A stretch of 64,000 nt of DNA from Prevotella pectinovora (GCF_000834015.1 NZ_JXQI01000021.1:124001-188000), one strand, 5' to 3'; numbered from the stretch's first letter, positions 10,313 to 21,184 are shown. Notes: generated by a model not told the origin, from the letters alone. Translations and numbers: made by a program.

Positions 10313-11035
10313 ATGGGACAGAAAGTAAATCCAATAAGCAACCGTCTTGGTATCATTAGAGGTTGGGAGTCAAATTGGTTCGGTGGTAAGAACTTCGGCG
10401 ATAATTTGGTAGAGGATACCAAAATCCGTAAGTATCTTAACGAGCGTCTGGCTAAGGCTAGCGTTTCCCGCATCGTCATCGAGCGTACTTTGAAGCTTGT
10501 TACCATCACTATATGCACAGCCCGTCCGGGTCTCGTCATTGGTAAGGGTGGTCAAGACGTTGACAAGTTGAAGGAAGAGTTGAAGAAACTCTACGACAAG
10601 GAGATTCAGATTAATATTTTCGAGGTTAAGAAGCCTGAGCTTGACGCATCAATCGTTGCTAATAACATAGCAAGACAAGTTGAGGGTAAGATCGCTTACC
10701 GTCGTGCTATCAAAATGGCTGTTGCAAACACTATGCGTGCAGGTGCTGAGGGTATCAAGGTACAGATCACTGGCCGTCTGAACGGTGCCGAGATGGCACG
10801 TAAGGAAATGTACAAGGAGGGACGTACTCCTCTTCATACATTCCGCGCTGACATCGACTACTGTCAGGCAGAGGCACTCACAAAGGTTGGTCTGCTTGGT
10901 ATCAAGGTTTGGATTTGCCGCGGCGAGATTTACGGCAAGGTAGATCTCACACCTAACTTCACACAGGAGAAGTCTAATGGCGGACGTCAGGGTGGCAAGC
11001 CAAGAGGTAACCGTAAGAGAAACAATAACCGTTAA
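10313..11035 (+). CDS. rpsC: 30S ribosomal protein S3
   Basis: 240 residues. N-terminal KH domain with [16 protein letters not shown] and C-terminal domain with [19 protein letters not shown]. Has a basic tail ending [10 protein letters not shown]. Confidence 0.97.
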   Translation: MGQKVNPISNRLGIIRGWESNWFGGKNFGDNLVEDTKIRKYLNERLAKASVSRIVIERTLKLVTITICTARPGLVIGKGGQDVDKLKEELKKLYDKEIQINIFEVKKPELDASIVANNIARQVEGKIAYRRAIKMAVANTMRAGAEGIKVQITGRLNGAEMARKEMYKEGRTPLHTFRADIDYCQAEALTKVGLLGIKVWICRGEIYGKVDLTPNFTQEKSNGGRQGGKPRGNRKRNNNR

Positions 11036-11049
11036 AGTTAGAAACAAAC

Positions 11050-11478
11050 ATGTTACAGCCTAAAAGAGTAAAATACAGAAGACCTCAAGATGGACGTGGT
11101 AATAAAGGCAACGCTCACAGAGGTACACAGCTGGCTTTCGGATCATTCGGTATCAAGACACTTGAGGCAAAATGGTTGGATAGCCGCCAGATAGAGGCTG
11201 CCCGTATCGCAGTCAATCGTTATATGCAGCGTGAGGGTCAGGTATGGATCCGCATTTTCCCGGACAAACCAATCACTCGCAAGCCTGCTGACGTCCGAAT
11301 GGGTAAAGGTAAGGGAGATCCAGCAGGATGGGTAGCCCCTGTTACTCCAGGACGCGTTCTTTTCGAGGTTGAAGGCGTTTCTTTTGACATAGCAAAGGAG
11401 GCTCTTCGTCTCGCAGCGCAGAAATTGCCTGTTAAGACTAAATTTATTGTTAGACGTGATTTCGATAAAAACGCTTAA
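11050..11478 (+). CDS. rplP: 50S ribosomal protein L16
   Basis: 142 residues ([17 protein letters not shown]...). Conserved [16 protein letters not shown] motif near the A-site tRNA elbow. Confidence 0.97.
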   Translation: MLQPKRVKYRRPQDGRGNKGNAHRGTQLAFGSFGIKTLEAKWLDSRQIEAARIAVNRYMQREGQVWIRIFPDKPITRKPADVRMGKGKGDPAGWVAPVTPGRVLFEVEGVSFDIAKEALRLAAQKLPVKTKFIVRRDFDKNA

Positions 11479-11480
11479 TT

Positions 11481-11675
11481 ATGAAGATTAAAGAAGTAAA
11501 AGAACTCGAAACCAAGGACTTGGTAGAGAGAATAGAGTCAGAGGTTGCAAAGTACAATCAGATGAAACTTAATCATGCGATCACTCCTCTAGAGAATCCA
11601 TCTCAGATTAAGTTGGCACGTCGTGACATCGCACGCATGAAGACAGTACTCCGCGAGAGAGAACTTAACAAATAA
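11481..11675 (+). CDS. rpmC: 50S ribosomal protein L29
   Basis: 64 residues forming the usual two-helix protein ([14 protein letters not shown] ... [13 protein letters not shown]). Tight 2-bp spacing on both sides. Confidence 0.95.
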   Translation: MKIKEVKELETKDLVERIESEVAKYNQMKLNHAITPLENPSQIKLARRDIARMKTVLRERELNK

Positions 11676-11677
11676 CA

Positions 11678-11944
11678 ATGGTCCAGATGGAAACAAGAAA
11701 TTTAAGAAAGACAAGAACGGGTGTCGTTATCAGTAACAAGATGGATAAAACCATTGTTATTGCCTCTAAGTTCAAGGAGATGCACCCTATATATGGTAAG
11801 TTTGTCCAGAAGACAAAGAAATACCATGCTCATGATGAAAAGAATGAGGCTAACGTAGGTGATACAGTCCTCATTATGGAAACTCGTCCTTTGAGTAAGA
11901 CAAAGAGATGGAGATTAGTTCAAATAATTGAAAAAGCTAAGTAA
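11678..11944 (+). CDS. rpsQ: 30S ribosomal protein S17
   Basis: 88 residues. The core [25 protein letters not shown] and the conserved MHPIYGKFV loop identify it. The first ATG gives MVQ before the conserved MET; either start is possible. Confidence 0.96.
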   Translation: MVQMETRNLRKTRTGVVISNKMDKTIVIASKFKEMHPIYGKFVQKTKKYHAHDEKNEANVGDTVLIMETRPLSKTKRWRLVQIIEKAK

Positions 11945-11946
11945 AT

Positions 11947-12312
11947 ATGATACAAGCAGAATCAAGACTTACTGTATGTGATAACAGCGGCGCCCGTGAG
12001 GCTTTGTGCATCCGTGTGCTTGGTGGAACACGCCGCCGTTATGCAAGTGTTGGTGACGTGATCGTAGTTTCTGTAAAGAACGTCATCCCGTCAAGTGATT
12101 TGAAAAAAGGTGCAGTATCTAAGGCTTTGATTGTTCGCACAAAGAAGGAGATTCGTCGTGCTGATGGTTCTTACATCCGTTTCGATGACAATGCTTGTGT
12201 TTTGTTGAACAATGCTGGTGAAATCCGCGGTAGCCGTATCTTCGGCCCTGTTGCCCGCGAATTGCGTGCAGTCAACATGAAAGTCGTTTCTTTGGCACCT
12301 GAGGTTCTTTAA
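11947..12312 (+). CDS. rplN: 50S ribosomal protein L14
   Basis: 121 residues ([22 protein letters not shown]...), with the family's [10 protein letters not shown] motif. Forms bridges to the 30S subunit. Confidence 0.97.
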   Translation: MIQAESRLTVCDNSGAREALCIRVLGGTRRRYASVGDVIVVSVKNVIPSSDLKKGAVSKALIVRTKKEIRRADGSYIRFDDNACVLLNNAGEIRGSRIFGPVARELRAVNMKVVSLAPEVL

Positions 12313-12331
12313 TATTTAAAGTAAGAGATTA

Positions 12332-12652
12332 ATGAATAAGTTACATATTAAGAAAAACGATACAGTCATCGTTCTGGCCGGTGAGGACAAGGGCAAGACT
12401 GGTAAGGTGCTGAAGGTACTGGTTGACAAGCAGCGTGCTATCGTAGAGGGCGTGAATATGGTCTCTAAGAGCACAAAGCCAAGTGCTAAGAACCCTCAGG
12501 GAGGTATTGTAAAGCAGGAAGCTTCTATACATATCTCTAACTTGAGTTTGATAGATCCTAAGAGTGGCAAGGCTACTCGTATTGCAATTAAGATGAACGA
12601 TGAGGGCAAGAAGGTCCGCATCGCTAAAAAGTCAGGGGAGGAAATCAAATAA
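12332..12652 (+). CDS. rplX: 50S ribosomal protein L24
   Basis: 106 residues. KOW motif [18 protein letters not shown] near the N-terminus. Its last base is the first base of rplE. Confidence 0.97.
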   Translation: MNKLHIKKNDTVIVLAGEDKGKTGKVLKVLVDKQRAIVEGVNMVSKSTKPSAKNPQGGIVKQEASIHISNLSLIDPKSGKATRIAIKMNDEGKKVRIAKKSGEEIK

Positions 12653-13209
12653 TGAATACAGCTGAATTAAAAACCGTTTACGCAGAGACAATCGCTCCTG
12701 CACTCCAGAAACAGTTCAACTATTCTTCTAAGATGCAGATTCCTGCCCTCAAGAAAATCGTTGTAAACCAGGGTCTCGGAGATGCGACACAGGACAAGAA
12801 GATCATTGATGTCGCTATCAACGAAATCACTGCTATCACTGGTCAGAAGGCAGTAGCAACATATTCTAAGAAGGATATCGCTAACTTCAAGCTTCGTAAG
12901 AAGATGCCTATCGGTGTTATGGTGACATTGCGTCGTGAGCGCATGTATGAGTTCCTCGAGAAACTCGTGCGCATCGCCCTTCCTCGTATCCGCGACTTCA
13001 AGGGTATCGAGAGCAAGTTCGACGGCCGTGGTAACTACACACTTGGTGTTACAGAGCAGATCATCTTCCCGGAGATCAACATCGACTCTATCGACCGCAT
13101 CCAGGGTATGAACATCACTTTCGTGACATCTGCCAACACGGATGAAGAGGGTTATGCTTTGTTGAAGGCTTTCGGCCTTCCTTTCAAGAACGCTAAAAAC
13201 GATAAATAA
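12652..13209 (+). CDS. rplE: 50S ribosomal protein L5
   Basis: 185 residues. Conserved [23 protein letters not shown] and [18 protein letters not shown]. Binds 5S rRNA and the P-site tRNA region. Confidence 0.97.
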   Translation: MNTAELKTVYAETIAPALQKQFNYSSKMQIPALKKIVVNQGLGDATQDKKIIDVAINEITAITGQKAVATYSKKDIANFKLRKKMPIGVMVTLRRERMYEFLEKLVRIALPRIRDFKGIESKFDGRGNYTLGVTEQIIFPEINIDSIDRIQGMNITFVTSANTDEEGYALLKAFGLPFKNAKNDK

Positions 13210-13212
13210 GAT

Positions 13213-13515
13213 ATGGCAAAAGAGTCAATGAAAGCTCGCGAGGTAAAACGTGCCAAACTGGTGGCACGTTATGCCGAGAAACGCGCAGCGTTGAAGAAGG
13301 TTATCGCAACTTCTAACGATCCTGTAGAGGCATACGAGGCAGCTCGTAAGTTGCAGTCTATTCCAAAGAATGCAAACCCAATCCGCTTGCACAACCGTTG
13401 CAAGATCACAGGTCGTCCAAAGGGTTATATCCGTCAGTTCGGTCTCTCTCGTATTCAGTTCCGTGAGATGGCTTCTGCAGGACTCATCCCTGGAGTTAAG
13501 AAGGCAAGCTGGTAA
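13213..13515 (+). CDS. rpsN: 30S ribosomal protein S14 (long, zinc-free form)
   Basis: 100 residues. The [25 protein letters not shown] segment has a single Cys instead of the two CxxC pairs of the short zinc form, so this is the C-minus version. Confidence 0.96.
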   Translation: MAKESMKAREVKRAKLVARYAEKRAALKKVIATSNDPVEAYEAARKLQSIPKNANPIRLHNRCKITGRPKGYIRQFGLSRIQFREMASAGLIPGVKKASW

Positions 13516-13540
13516 TAAGCAGTTTCAATTTTTTAATATT

Positions 13541-13558
13541 GTCGGGGTAGGCCCGATT
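13541..13558 (+). promoter_or_regulatory. Short hairpin between rpsN and rpsH
   Basis: TCGGG/CCCGA stem with GTAGG loop followed by TTAATTAAA in the 61-bp gap. S8 is a translational regulator of the spc operon in E. coli, so this could be its binding site here, but the match to a known S8 site is not shown. Confidence 0.35.
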
Positions 13559-13576
13559 AATTAAACATTTTATATA

Positions 13577-13972
13577 ATGACAGATCCAATAGCAGATTAT
13601 CTAACGAGGTTGAGAAATGCAATCATGGCTCATCACCGTGTTGTTGAAGTTCCAGCTTCTAACTTGAAGAAGGAAATCACTAAAATCCTCTTCGAGAAGG
13701 GATACATCCTTAACTACAAGTTCGTAGAGGATGGTCCTCAGGGTTCTATCAAGGTTGCCTTGAAGTATGACCCACAGACTAAGGCAAACGCAATCAAGTG
13801 CCTTAAGAGAGTTTCCACCCCAGGTCTTCGTAAGTACGCTGGTTACAAGGAAATGCCGAGAGTTATCAACGGATTAGGTATTGCAATATTATCTACATCC
13901 AAAGGTGTAATGACTAACAAAGAGGCTGCCGACCTGAAGATCGGTGGTGAGGTTCTTTGCTACGTATATTAA
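13577..13972 (+). CDS. rpsH: 30S ribosomal protein S8
   Basis: 131 residues (MTDPIADYLTRLRNAI...), with the conserved C-terminal block STSKGVMTNKEA and GGEVLCYVY ending. Confidence 0.97.
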   Translation: MTDPIADYLTRLRNAIMAHHRVVEVPASNLKKEITKILFEKGYILNYKFVEDGPQGSIKVALKYDPQTKANAIKCLKRVSTPGLRKYAGYKEMPRVINGLGIAILSTSKGVMTNKEAADLKIGGEVLCYVY

Positions 13973-13986
13973 TTGGAGGATTGAAT

Positions 13987-14553
13987 ATGTCAAGAATAGG
14001 TAAATTACCAATTAGTATTCCAGCTGGAGTTACAGTAGCTCTTAACAACGGCGTTGTAAGTGTAAAGGGTCCTAAGGGTGAGCTTTCACAGAAGGTTGAC
14101 AGCTCAATCATCGTTAAGATAGAGGATGGACATGTTGTTCTTTCTGTTGACGAGAACAGCCCTGTTAACTATAAGCAGAAAAATGCGTTCCACGGACTTT
14201 ACCGTGCTTTGATCCACAATATGGTTGTTGGTGTAAGCGAAGGTTATCAGAAGGTCTTGGAGCTTGTAGGTGTTGGTTATCGTGTTTCAAACCAGGGAAA
14301 CCTCATCGAGTTCTCTCTTGGTTATACACACCCAATTTTCATTCAGCTTCCTAAGGAAGTTAAGGTTGAGACTAAGTCTGAAAGAAATCAGAATCCTATC
14401 ATAATTCTTGAGTCTTGTGACAAGGAGTTACTGGGACTTATCTGTGCAAAAATTCGTTCTTTCCGTATGCCTGAGCCTTATAAAGGAAAAGGTATCTTGT
14501 TCAAGGGTGAGGTTATCCGCAGAAAGTCTGGTAAGACAGCTGCAGCTAAGTAA
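13987..14553 (+). CDS. rplF: 50S ribosomal protein L6
   Basis: 188 residues from MSRIGKLPISIPAGV at 13987; the in-frame ATG at 13957 lies inside rpsH and is not used. C-terminal motif PEPYKGKGILFKGE is complete. Confidence 0.97.
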   Translation: MSRIGKLPISIPAGVTVALNNGVVSVKGPKGELSQKVDSSIIVKIEDGHVVLSVDENSPVNYKQKNAFHGLYRALIHNMVVGVSEGYQKVLELVGVGYRVSNQGNLIEFSLGYTHPIFIQLPKEVKVETKSERNQNPIIILESCDKELLGLICAKIRSFRMPEPYKGKGILFKGEVIRRKSGKTAAAK

Positions 14554-14571
14554 CTTTAATAATTTTCGATT

Positions 14572-14916
14572 ATGACAACTAAGAAAGTAGAAAGACGAAT
14601 TAAGATAAAATACAGAATACGTAAGCGTGTCAACGGTACAACCGAGCGTCCACGTATGAGTGTTTTCCGTAGCAATAAGCAAATTTACGTTCAGATTATC
14701 AACGACCTGACAGGCACTACACTTGCCTCTGCTTCATCACTCGGACTTGAGGCTATGCCTAAGAAGGAGCAGGCTGCCAAGGTTGGCGAGCTCGTAGCCA
14801 AGAAGGCTATCGAGGCTGGCATCTCTAAGGTGGTTTTCGACCGTAACGGTTATCTCTACCACGGACGAGTTAAGGAGTTGGCTGATGCAGCACGTAAAGG
14901 CGGTCTAATTTTTTAA
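14572..14916 (+). CDS. rplR: 50S ribosomal protein L18
   Basis: 114 residues. Conserved [18 protein letters not shown] and [20 protein letters not shown]; binds 5S rRNA. Confidence 0.97.
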   Translation: MTTKKVERRIKIKYRIRKRVNGTTERPRMSVFRSNKQIYVQIINDLTGTTLASASSLGLEAMPKKEQAAKVGELVAKKAIEAGISKVVFDRNGYLYHGRVKELADAARKGGLIF

Positions 14917-14922
14917 TCGATT

Positions 14923-15435
14923 ATGGCAATGAATAAAGTAAAAATAAATAGTGACGTTGAGTTAAAAGACAGATTGGTTGCTATTAACCGTGTTACCAAG
15001 GTTACCAAGGGTGGCCGTACTTTCACCTTCGCTGCAATTGTCGTTGTTGGCGATGGAAACGGTGTCATCGGTTGGGGTCTTGGCAAAGCAGGTGAAGTTA
15101 CTGCTGCCATAGCAAAGGGTGTAGAGTCTGCAAAGAAGAACCTTGTAAAGGTTTCTCTTCTCAAGGGTACTATCCCTCACGAGATCGAGGCTAGCTTCGG
15201 TGGTGCAAAGGTATTCCTTCGCCCAGCAGCAGCCGGTACCGGACTTGTAGCAGGTGGTGCTATGCGTGCTGTATTGGAGAGTGTTGGTATCAAGGACGTT
15301 TTGGCTAAGTCAAAGGGCTCTTCCAACCCACACAACCTCGTAAAGGCTACTATCGTTGCATTGAGCCAGCTGCGCGATGCATACACAGTGGCACAGACTC
15401 GTGGTATTTCACTTGATAAAGTATTTAACGGTTAA
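14923..15435 (+). CDS. rpsE: 30S ribosomal protein S5
   Basis: 170 residues. Conserved dsRNA-binding-like N-domain [30 protein letters not shown] and C-domain with [12 protein letters not shown]. The second Met at 14929 is an alternative start. Confidence 0.97.
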   Translation: MAMNKVKINSDVELKDRLVAINRVTKVTKGGRTFTFAAIVVVGDGNGVIGWGLGKAGEVTAAIAKGVESAKKNLVKVSLLKGTIPHEIEASFGGAKVFLRPAAAGTGLVAGGAMRAVLESVGIKDVLAKSKGSSNPHNLVKATIVALSQLRDAYTVAQTRGISLDKVFNG

Positions 15436-15450
15436 TAAAGGAGAATTTTT

Positions 15451-15627
15451 ATGGCAACAATAAAGATCAAACAGATTAAGAGTAAGATCGGTGCTCCAGT
15501 TGACCAGAAGCGCACTCTTCAGGCGCTGGGCTTGACAAAGATTTCACAGGTTGTAGAGCATGAAGATAATCCTACTATCCGCGGAATGATTAGAAAGGTA
15601 CACCACTTGGTAAGTGTTGTTGATTAA
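15451..15627 (+). CDS. rpmD: 50S ribosomal protein L30
   Basis: 58-residue ORF (MATIKIKQIKSKIGAP ... VHHLVSVVD) between rpsE and rplO. The IGAPVDQKRTLQALGL and RGMIRKVHHLV blocks are those of bacterial L30. Confidence 0.96.
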   Translation: MATIKIKQIKSKIGAPVDQKRTLQALGLTKISQVVEHEDNPTIRGMIRKVHHLVSVVD

Positions 15628-15656
15628 TTACTCGTAACATTAAAAAAAGAACAATT

Positions 15657-16103
15657 ATGAAATTACATAATTTACAGCCAGCTGAAGGCTCTACACATTC
15701 ACGTCGTCGTATCGGCCGTGGTACAGGTTCTGGACTCGGTGGTACTTCTACTCGTGGACACAAGGGTGCCAAGGCTCGTTCTGGTTATAAGAGAAAGATT
15801 GGCTTCGAAGGTGGTCAGATGCCTTTGCAGCGTCGTGTTCCTAAGTCTGGTTTCAAGAACATCAACCACAAGGAATACTTTTCTGTAAACCTTTCTACTC
15901 TTCAGACTTTGGCAGAGAGCAAGAACCTCACTAAGATCGGTCTTGCTGAGCTCAAGGAGTTCGGAGTAGTAAAGGGTAGAGTACTCGTTAAGATTCTTGG
16001 AAACGGCGAGTTGAAGGCTAAGCTCGATGTAGAGGCAAACGCTTTCTCTAAGACTGCTGAAGAGGCAATCAAGGCAGTTGGTGGTAACACAACTATAATC
16101 TAA
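15657..16103 (+). CDS. rplO: 50S ribosomal protein L15
   Basis: 148 residues. Gly/Arg-rich N-terminal arm (GRGTGSGLGGTSTRGHKGAKARSG) and the FEGGQMPLQRRVPK motif. Confidence 0.97.
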   Translation: MKLHNLQPAEGSTHSRRRIGRGTGSGLGGTSTRGHKGAKARSGYKRKIGFEGGQMPLQRRVPKSGFKNINHKEYFSVNLSTLQTLAESKNLTKIGLAELKEFGVVKGRVLVKILGNGELKAKLDVEANAFSKTAEEAIKAVGGNTTII

Positions 16104-16107
16104 GTAA

Positions 16108-17451
16108 ATGAAAAAGTTTATTGAGACACTGAAGAACTGTTGGAAGATTGAGGATCTGCGTCAGCGCATCCTCATCACGATCCTGTTCGTGGCGATTTAT
16201 CGTTTCGGCTCTTTCGTAGTGCTTCCTGGTATTAACCCTGCAATGTTGGAAAAACTGCAGAATCAGACAAGTGGCGGTTTGATGTCACTGTTGGATATGT
16301 TCTCCGGTGGTGCGTTTTCTCATGCTTCTATTTTCGCATTGGGAATAATGCCTTACATCTCAGCTTCTATCGTTATGCAGCTGCTTGCTGTCGCTGTGCC
16401 TTACTTCCAGAAGATGCAGCGTGAGGGCGAGAGTGGCCGCAAGAAGATCAACTGGTATACACGAGTATTGACTGTGTTCATACTCGTGTTCCAGGCTCCT
16501 TCTTATCTGATGAACCTCAAGGCGCAGGCTTACGGAGCTTTGGCTCCTGGTCTCGACTGGGGATCTTTCATCCTCACAGCCACTATCATCCTTGCAGCAG
16601 GTAGTATGTTTGTTCTCTGGCTCGGTGAGCGCATCACTGACAAGGGCGTCGGCAATGGTGTTTCACTTATCATTATGATCGGTATCATTGCCCGTCTTCC
16701 ACAGGCTTTCATTCAGGAGACAAGTTCTCGCTTTACTGCCATCACAAACGGTGGTCTGGTAATGTTCATCATAGAGCTTCTCATCCTCTATCTTGTGGTT
16801 TGTGCTGCATTGCTCCTCACCCAGGGCACTCGAAAAGTTCCTGTACAGTATGCTAAGCGTATTGTCGGCAACAAGCAATATGGTGGCGCTCGTCAGTATA
16901 TTCCTTTGAAGCTTTTCGCTGCAAACGTTATGCCTATCATCTTTGCTCAGGCTTTGATGTTCATTCCTCTCGCAGTGGTTCAGTATTCTACTGATGCCTC
17001 TAACGAAATCATCCGTTCTCTGATGGATCACCGTAGTTTGCTGTACAATATCGTGTTTGCAGTGCTCATCATTGCCTTCACATATTTCTATACAGCCATT
17101 ACATTGAATCCTACTCAGATGGCAGAGGATATGAAACGTAATAATGGTTTCATTCCTGGCGTTAGGCCTGGTAAGGAAACAGCGGATTACATTGAGACGG
17201 TGATGAGCCGTATCACATTCCCTGGTTCTTTGTTCATCGCCTTCATTGCAATCATGCCTTCACTGGCAGCGTTGCTCAACGTGCAGGATGGATTTGCACA
17301 GTTCTTCGGTGGTACTTCTCTTCTGATTCTCGTAGGTGTCGTTATCGATACACTGCAGCAGATTGAGAGCCACATGATGATGAGACATTACGATGGTCTT
17401 CTCAACTCAGGACATGTTCGCGGTCGTAATGCTGGCGTTTCCGCTTACTAA
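16108..17451 (+). CDS. secY: Protein translocase subunit SecY
   Basis: 447 residues with the ten-helix pattern of the SecYEG channel. The plug/pore region near residues 60-85 (GGLMSLLDMFSGGAFSHASIFALGIMPYISASIVMQLL) and the cytoplasmic loop with RNNGFIPGVRPGKETADYI are conserved. Inner membrane. Starts 4 bp after rplO. Unlike in Proteobacteria and Firmicutes, no adk follows. Confidence 0.98.
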   Translation: MKKFIETLKNCWKIEDLRQRILITILFVAIYRFGSFVVLPGINPAMLEKLQNQTSGGLMSLLDMFSGGAFSHASIFALGIMPYISASIVMQLLAVAVPYFQKMQREGESGRKKINWYTRVLTVFILVFQAPSYLMNLKAQAYGALAPGLDWGSFILTATIILAAGSMFVLWLGERITDKGVGNGVSLIIMIGIIARLPQAFIQETSSRFTAITNGGLVMFIIELLILYLVVCAALLLTQGTRKVPVQYAKRIVGNKQYGGARQYIPLKLFAANVMPIIFAQALMFIPLAVVQYSTDASNEIIRSLMDHRSLLYNIVFAVLIIAFTYFYTAITLNPTQMAEDMKRNNGFIPGVRPGKETADYIETVMSRITFPGSLFIAFIAIMPSLAALLNVQDGFAQFFGGTSLLILVGVVIDTLQQIESHMMMRHYDGLLNSGHVRGRNAGVSAY

Positions 17452-17462
17452 GCACTGTGCAG

Positions 17463-18260
17463 ATGAAAGTTTTTCTGAAGACTGAAGATGAAATTGAATT
17501 AATGCGTAAAGCCAATCAGTTGGTGTCACAGACACTGACTGAATTGGCTAAACGTATAAAGCCCGGAGTAACTACTCTATACCTTGACAAGGTTGCTGAG
17601 GAATTCATTCGCGACCACGGAGCAATCCCGACGTTCAAGAATTTCCCGAATCCCTATGGCGACCCGTTTCCGGCTAGTATCTGTACTTCCGTGAATGACA
17701 TTGTGGTTCATGGAATACCAAGTGAAGATACTGTTCTCAAAGATGGCGATATCATCTCCATCGATTGTGGAACATTGCTGGATGGCTTCAATGGCGACTC
17801 TTGCTACACGTTCTGTGTAGGTGAGGTTTCCGATGAGATAAAGCAACTGTTGTCCACGACAAAAGAAGCTTTATACAAAGGAATCGAGAATGCGGTAGCC
17901 GGTCGTCATCTTGGCGACATCGGTTCTGCCGTTCAAGACCATTGTGAGAAAAAAGGTTATGGAGTCGTAAGGGAGTTGACGGGCCATGGCATAGGAAGAG
18001 AGATGCACGAAGACCCCCTGGTACCCAACTATGGCCGGAGAGGTAACGGCATCCTGCTGAAGTCAGGAATGTGTCTTGCCATTGAGCCTATGATTACGAT
18101 GGGAGACCGCAAGATTGCGATGTTGCCCGACCATTGGTCTATATGCACTCGCGACGGAAAGCCGGCTGCTCACTTCGAGCATACCTTGGCAGTGAGAAAC
18201 GGTAAGGCAGAAGTTTTATCTTCGTTTAGTGAAATAGAAAAATTAGAAGCAAATTATTAA
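17463..18260 (+). CDS. map: Methionine aminopeptidase, type I
   Basis: 265 residues from ATG 17463; a GTG at 17457 would add two residues. Metal ligands of the pita-bread fold are visible: ISIDCGTLLDGFNGDSCYTF (two Asp), TGHGIGREMHEDP (His), AIEPMI (Glu) and HFEHTLAV (Glu). Removes the initiator Met from nascent proteins. Confidence 0.97.
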   Translation: MKVFLKTEDEIELMRKANQLVSQTLTELAKRIKPGVTTLYLDKVAEEFIRDHGAIPTFKNFPNPYGDPFPASICTSVNDIVVHGIPSEDTVLKDGDIISIDCGTLLDGFNGDSCYTFCVGEVSDEIKQLLSTTKEALYKGIENAVAGRHLGDIGSAVQDHCEKKGYGVVRELTGHGIGREMHEDPLVPNYGRRGNGILLKSGMCLAIEPMITMGDRKIAMLPDHWSICTRDGKPAAHFEHTLAVRNGKAEVLSSFSEIEKLEANY

Positions 18261-18263
18261 GTT

Positions 18264-18482
18264 ATGGCAAAGCAAGCCGCAATTGAGCAAGATGGAACAA
18301 TCGTAGAGGCACTCTCTAACGCGATGTTCCGCGTTGAGTTGGAGAATGGTTGTCCTATCACAGCCCACATCTCAGGAAAGATGAGGATGCACTACATCAA
18401 GATTCTTCCTGGTGACAAGGTAAAGGTGGAGATGAGTCCATACGATTTGACCAAAGGCAGAATAGTATTTAGATACAAATAA
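18264..18482 (+). CDS. infA: Translation initiation factor IF-1
   Basis: 72 residues, OB fold ([23 protein letters not shown] ... GRIVFRYK). Starts three bases after map. Confidence 0.97.
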   Translation: MAKQAAIEQDGTIVEALSNAMFRVELENGCPITAHISGKMRMHYIKILPGDKVKVEMSPYDLTKGRIVFRYK

Positions 18483-18495
18483 ACTATAGAGATAT

Positions 18496-18612
18496 ATGAA
18501 GACAAGAGCATCATTGAAGAAACGTACACCCGACTGCAAGATCGTTCGTCGTAAAGGTCGTCTGTTCGTTATCAACAAGAAGAACCCTAAGTACAAGTTG
18601 CGTCAGGGTTAA
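18496..18612 (+). CDS. rpmJ: 50S ribosomal protein L36
   Basis: 38 residues beginning [19 protein letters not shown] and ending KYKLRQG. Only one Cys (residue 14) remains of the usual zinc-binding set, so this is a zinc-free version. Confidence 0.95.
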   Translation: MKTRASLKKRTPDCKIVRRKGRLFVINKKNPKYKLRQG

Positions 18613-18695
18613 AAAAGGGTTGGCACCCTGATTGTGAAGTCAGTCGTGTCGCTTTATTAACAAACAAATTTATTTATTTTATCATTTAACACAAA

Positions 18696-19076
18696 ATGGC
18701 AATAAGAATTGTTGGAGTAGATTTGCCCCAGAATAAGCGTGGCGAAATCGCATTGACTTATATCTACGGTATAGGTCGAAGTAGTTCAGCAAAGATATTG
18801 GACAAGGCTGGTGTTAGCCGTGACTTGAAAGTCAACGAGTGGTCTGACGACCAGGCAGCCAAGATCCGTGAAATTATCGGCGCTGAATTCAAAGTAGAAG
18901 GTGATCTCCGTTCAGAGATCCAGTTGAATATCAAGCGACTGATGGACATTGGTTGCTATCGTGGAGTTCGTCATCGTAACGGTCTTCCAGTACGTGGTCA
19001 GAGCACAAAGAACAATGCTCGTACACGTAAGGGAAAGAAGAAGACTGTTGCAAATAAGAAAAAGGCTACTAAATAA
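18696..19076 (+). CDS. rpsM: 30S ribosomal protein S13
   Basis: 126 residues ([18 protein letters not shown]...), with [28 protein letters not shown] and a Lys-rich tail. First of the alpha-operon segment; the 83-bp gap before it holds a small AGGGT/ACCCT hairpin. Confidence 0.97.
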   Translation: MAIRIVGVDLPQNKRGEIALTYIYGIGRSSSAKILDKAGVSRDLKVNEWSDDQAAKIREIIGAEFKVEGDLRSEIQLNIKRLMDIGCYRGVRHRNGLPVRGQSTKNNARTRKGKKKTVANKKKATK

Positions 19077-19087
19077 TAATTAGAGTT

Positions 19088-19474
19088 ATGGCAAAGAAAA
19101 CAGTCGCAAAGAAAAGAAATGTTAAGGTTGACGCTCTCGGACAGTTGCATGTTCATAGCTCCTTTAACAACATTATCGTGTCATTGGCCAACAGCGAGGG
19201 TCAGATCATCTCTTGGTCTTCAGCTGGTAAGATGGGCTTCCGTGGTTCTAAGAAGAACACTCCTTACGCTGCTCAGATGGCAGCAGAGGATTGCGCCAAG
19301 GTCGCTTTCGACCTCGGTCTTCGCAAGGTGAAGGCATACGTTAAGGGTCCAGGTAACGGTCGTGAGTCAGCTATCCGTGCTATCCACGGTGCCGGCATCG
19401 AGGTTACAGAGATCGTAGACGTTACTCCATTGCCACACAACGGATGTCGTCCTCCAAAGCGTAGAAGAGTTTAA
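19088..19474 (+). CDS. rpsK: 30S ribosomal protein S11
   Basis: 128 residues. Conserved [15 protein letters not shown] and the C-terminal [15 protein letters not shown]. Confidence 0.97.
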   Translation: MAKKTVAKKRNVKVDALGQLHVHSSFNNIIVSLANSEGQIISWSSAGKMGFRGSKKNTPYAAQMAAEDCAKVAFDLGLRKVKAYVKGPGNGRESAIRAIHGAGIEVTEIVDVTPLPHNGCRPPKRRRV

Positions 19475-19495
19475 TCAAGAAGAATACCCAATCTG

Positions 19496-19532
19496 CCTTG
19501 CATCGCAAGTAGTTTTTTCTGGCGATGCAGGG
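19496..19532 (+). promoter_or_regulatory. Hairpin in the rpsD leader
   Basis: CCTTGCATCGC (19496-19506) pairs with GCGATGCAGGG (19522-19532), one T-G pair, loop of 15 nt containing a T6 run, 25 bp before the rpsD ATG. S4 autoregulates the alpha operon in several bacteria; this is the natural candidate site but the link is inference. Confidence 0.5.
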
Positions 19533-19557
19533 CATCAACAAAGATTTTTTAAATATT

Positions 19558-20163
19558 ATGGCTAGATATACAGGTCCGAAATCAAAAATTGCGCGTCGTT
19601 TTGGTGAGCCAATCTTCGGCGCAGACAAAGTTTTGTCTAGGAGAAACTTCCCTCCTGGACAGCATGGCAACAATCGTCGCAGAAAGATGTCTGAGTACGG
19701 TGTCATGTTGGCAGAGAAGCAAAAGGCTAAATACACCTATGGTGTACTTGAGCGCCAGTTCCGTAATATGTTTGAGAAGGCTGCAAAGGCTGAAGGTATC
19801 ACCGGTGAGGTGCTGCTCCAGAACCTTGAGAGCCGTCTTGACAACGTAGTATTCCGTCTTGGTATAGCTCCTACACGTGCAGCTGCCCGCCAGCTCGTTA
19901 GCCACAAGCATATCGTAGTTGATGGCAAGGTTGTTAACATACCTTCATTTGCCGTTAAGCCAGGTATGGTTGTTGGTGTTCGCGAGAAGGCTAAGTCTCT
20001 CGAGGTTATCGAGGCAGCGCTCGCTGGCTTCAACCACAGCAAGTACCCATGGATCGAGTGGGACGAGAACACAAAGAGCGGCAAGTTCTTGCACAAGCCA
20101 GAGCGTGCTGATATTCCTGAGAATATCAAGGAACAGTTAATCGTTGAGTTGTACTCTAAATAA
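19558..20163 (+). CDS. rpsD: 30S ribosomal protein S4
   Basis: 201 residues from [16 protein letters not shown] at 19558; the longer ORF from 19525 begins inside the leader hairpin. The S4 RNA-binding domain ([34 protein letters not shown]) is complete. Confidence 0.97.
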   Translation: MARYTGPKSKIARRFGEPIFGADKVLSRRNFPPGQHGNNRRRKMSEYGVMLAEKQKAKYTYGVLERQFRNMFEKAAKAEGITGEVLLQNLESRLDNVVFRLGIAPTRAAARQLVSHKHIVVDGKVVNIPSFAVKPGMVVGVREKAKSLEVIEAALAGFNHSKYPWIEWDENTKSGKFLHKPERADIPENIKEQLIVELYSK

Positions 20164-20174
20164 TCATTAAATTA

Positions 20175-21167
20175 ATGGCGATATTAGCATTTCAAAAACC
20201 CGACAAAGTTGTAATGTTGGAGGCCAATGACAAATTCGGCAAGTTCGAGTTCCGTCCTCTTGAGCCTGGCTTCGGTGTTACCATAGGCAACGCGTTGCGC
20301 CGCATTCTGCTTTCCTCCCTTGAGGGTTATGCCATCAACACCATCCGTATAGCTGGTGTTGAGCATGAGTTCTCCTCAGTTCCTGGAGTTAAGGAGGATG
20401 TAACTAACATTATCTTGAATTTGAAGCAAGTAAGATTCAAGCAAGTAGTAGAAGAATTCGAGAACGAGAAAGTTAGTGTCACCGTTGAGAATTCCACAGA
20501 ATTCAAGGCTGGTGATATCGGTAAGTATCTGACTGGATTTGAAGTGTTAAACCCTGATTTGGTGATTTGTCATTTAGACGCAAAAGCATCAATGCAGATA
20601 GACCTCACTATCAACAAAGGCCGTGGCTATGTTCCGGCTGATGAGAACCGTGAGTTCTGCACCGATGTCAACGTAATTCCAATCGATTCAATTTACACCC
20701 CAATCCGTAACGTGAAATATGCTGTTGAGCCATATCGTGTTGAGCAGAAGACCGACTACGACAAGCTCCTCCTTGAAGTCACTACGGATGGTTCCATTCA
20801 CCCGAAAGACGCACTTAAAGAGGCTGCCAAGATCCTGATTTATCACTTCATGCTGTTCTCTGACGAGAAGATCACTCTCGAGAACACTGACGTTGAGACA
20901 AACCAGGAGTTTGACGAGGAAGTTCTCCACATGCGCCAGCTCCTCAAGACACGCCTTGTAGACATGAACCTCAGCGTTCGTGCCCTCAACTGTCTGAAGG
21001 CAGCCGACGTAGAGACACTCGGCGATCTCGTACAGTACAACAAGACAGACCTCTTGAAGTTCCGCAACTTCGGTAAGAAATCGCTTTCAGAGCTTGATGA
21101 TTTGCTCGAGAGTCTGAATCTGTCGTTTGGAACCGATATTTCTAAGTACAAATTAGATAAGGAATAA
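20175..21167 (+). CDS. rpoA: DNA-directed RNA polymerase alpha subunit
   Basis: 330 residues. N-terminal assembly domain with the signature [26 protein letters not shown]-terminal domain with [38 protein letters not shown], the helix-hairpin-helix that contacts DNA and activators. Confidence 0.98.
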   Translation: MAILAFQKPDKVVMLEANDKFGKFEFRPLEPGFGVTIGNALRRILLSSLEGYAINTIRIAGVEHEFSSVPGVKEDVTNIILNLKQVRFKQVVEEFENEKVSVTVENSTEFKAGDIGKYLTGFEVLNPDLVICHLDAKASMQIDLTINKGRGYVPADENREFCTDVNVIPIDSIYTPIRNVKYAVEPYRVEQKTDYDKLLLEVTTDGSIHPKDALKEAAKILIYHFMLFSDEKITLENTDVETNQEFDEEVLHMRQLLKTRLVDMNLSVRALNCLKAADVETLGDLVQYNKTDLLKFRNFGKKSLSELDDLLESLNLSFGTDISKYKLDKE

Positions 21168-21184
21168 TATCCGCATACAGGCGA

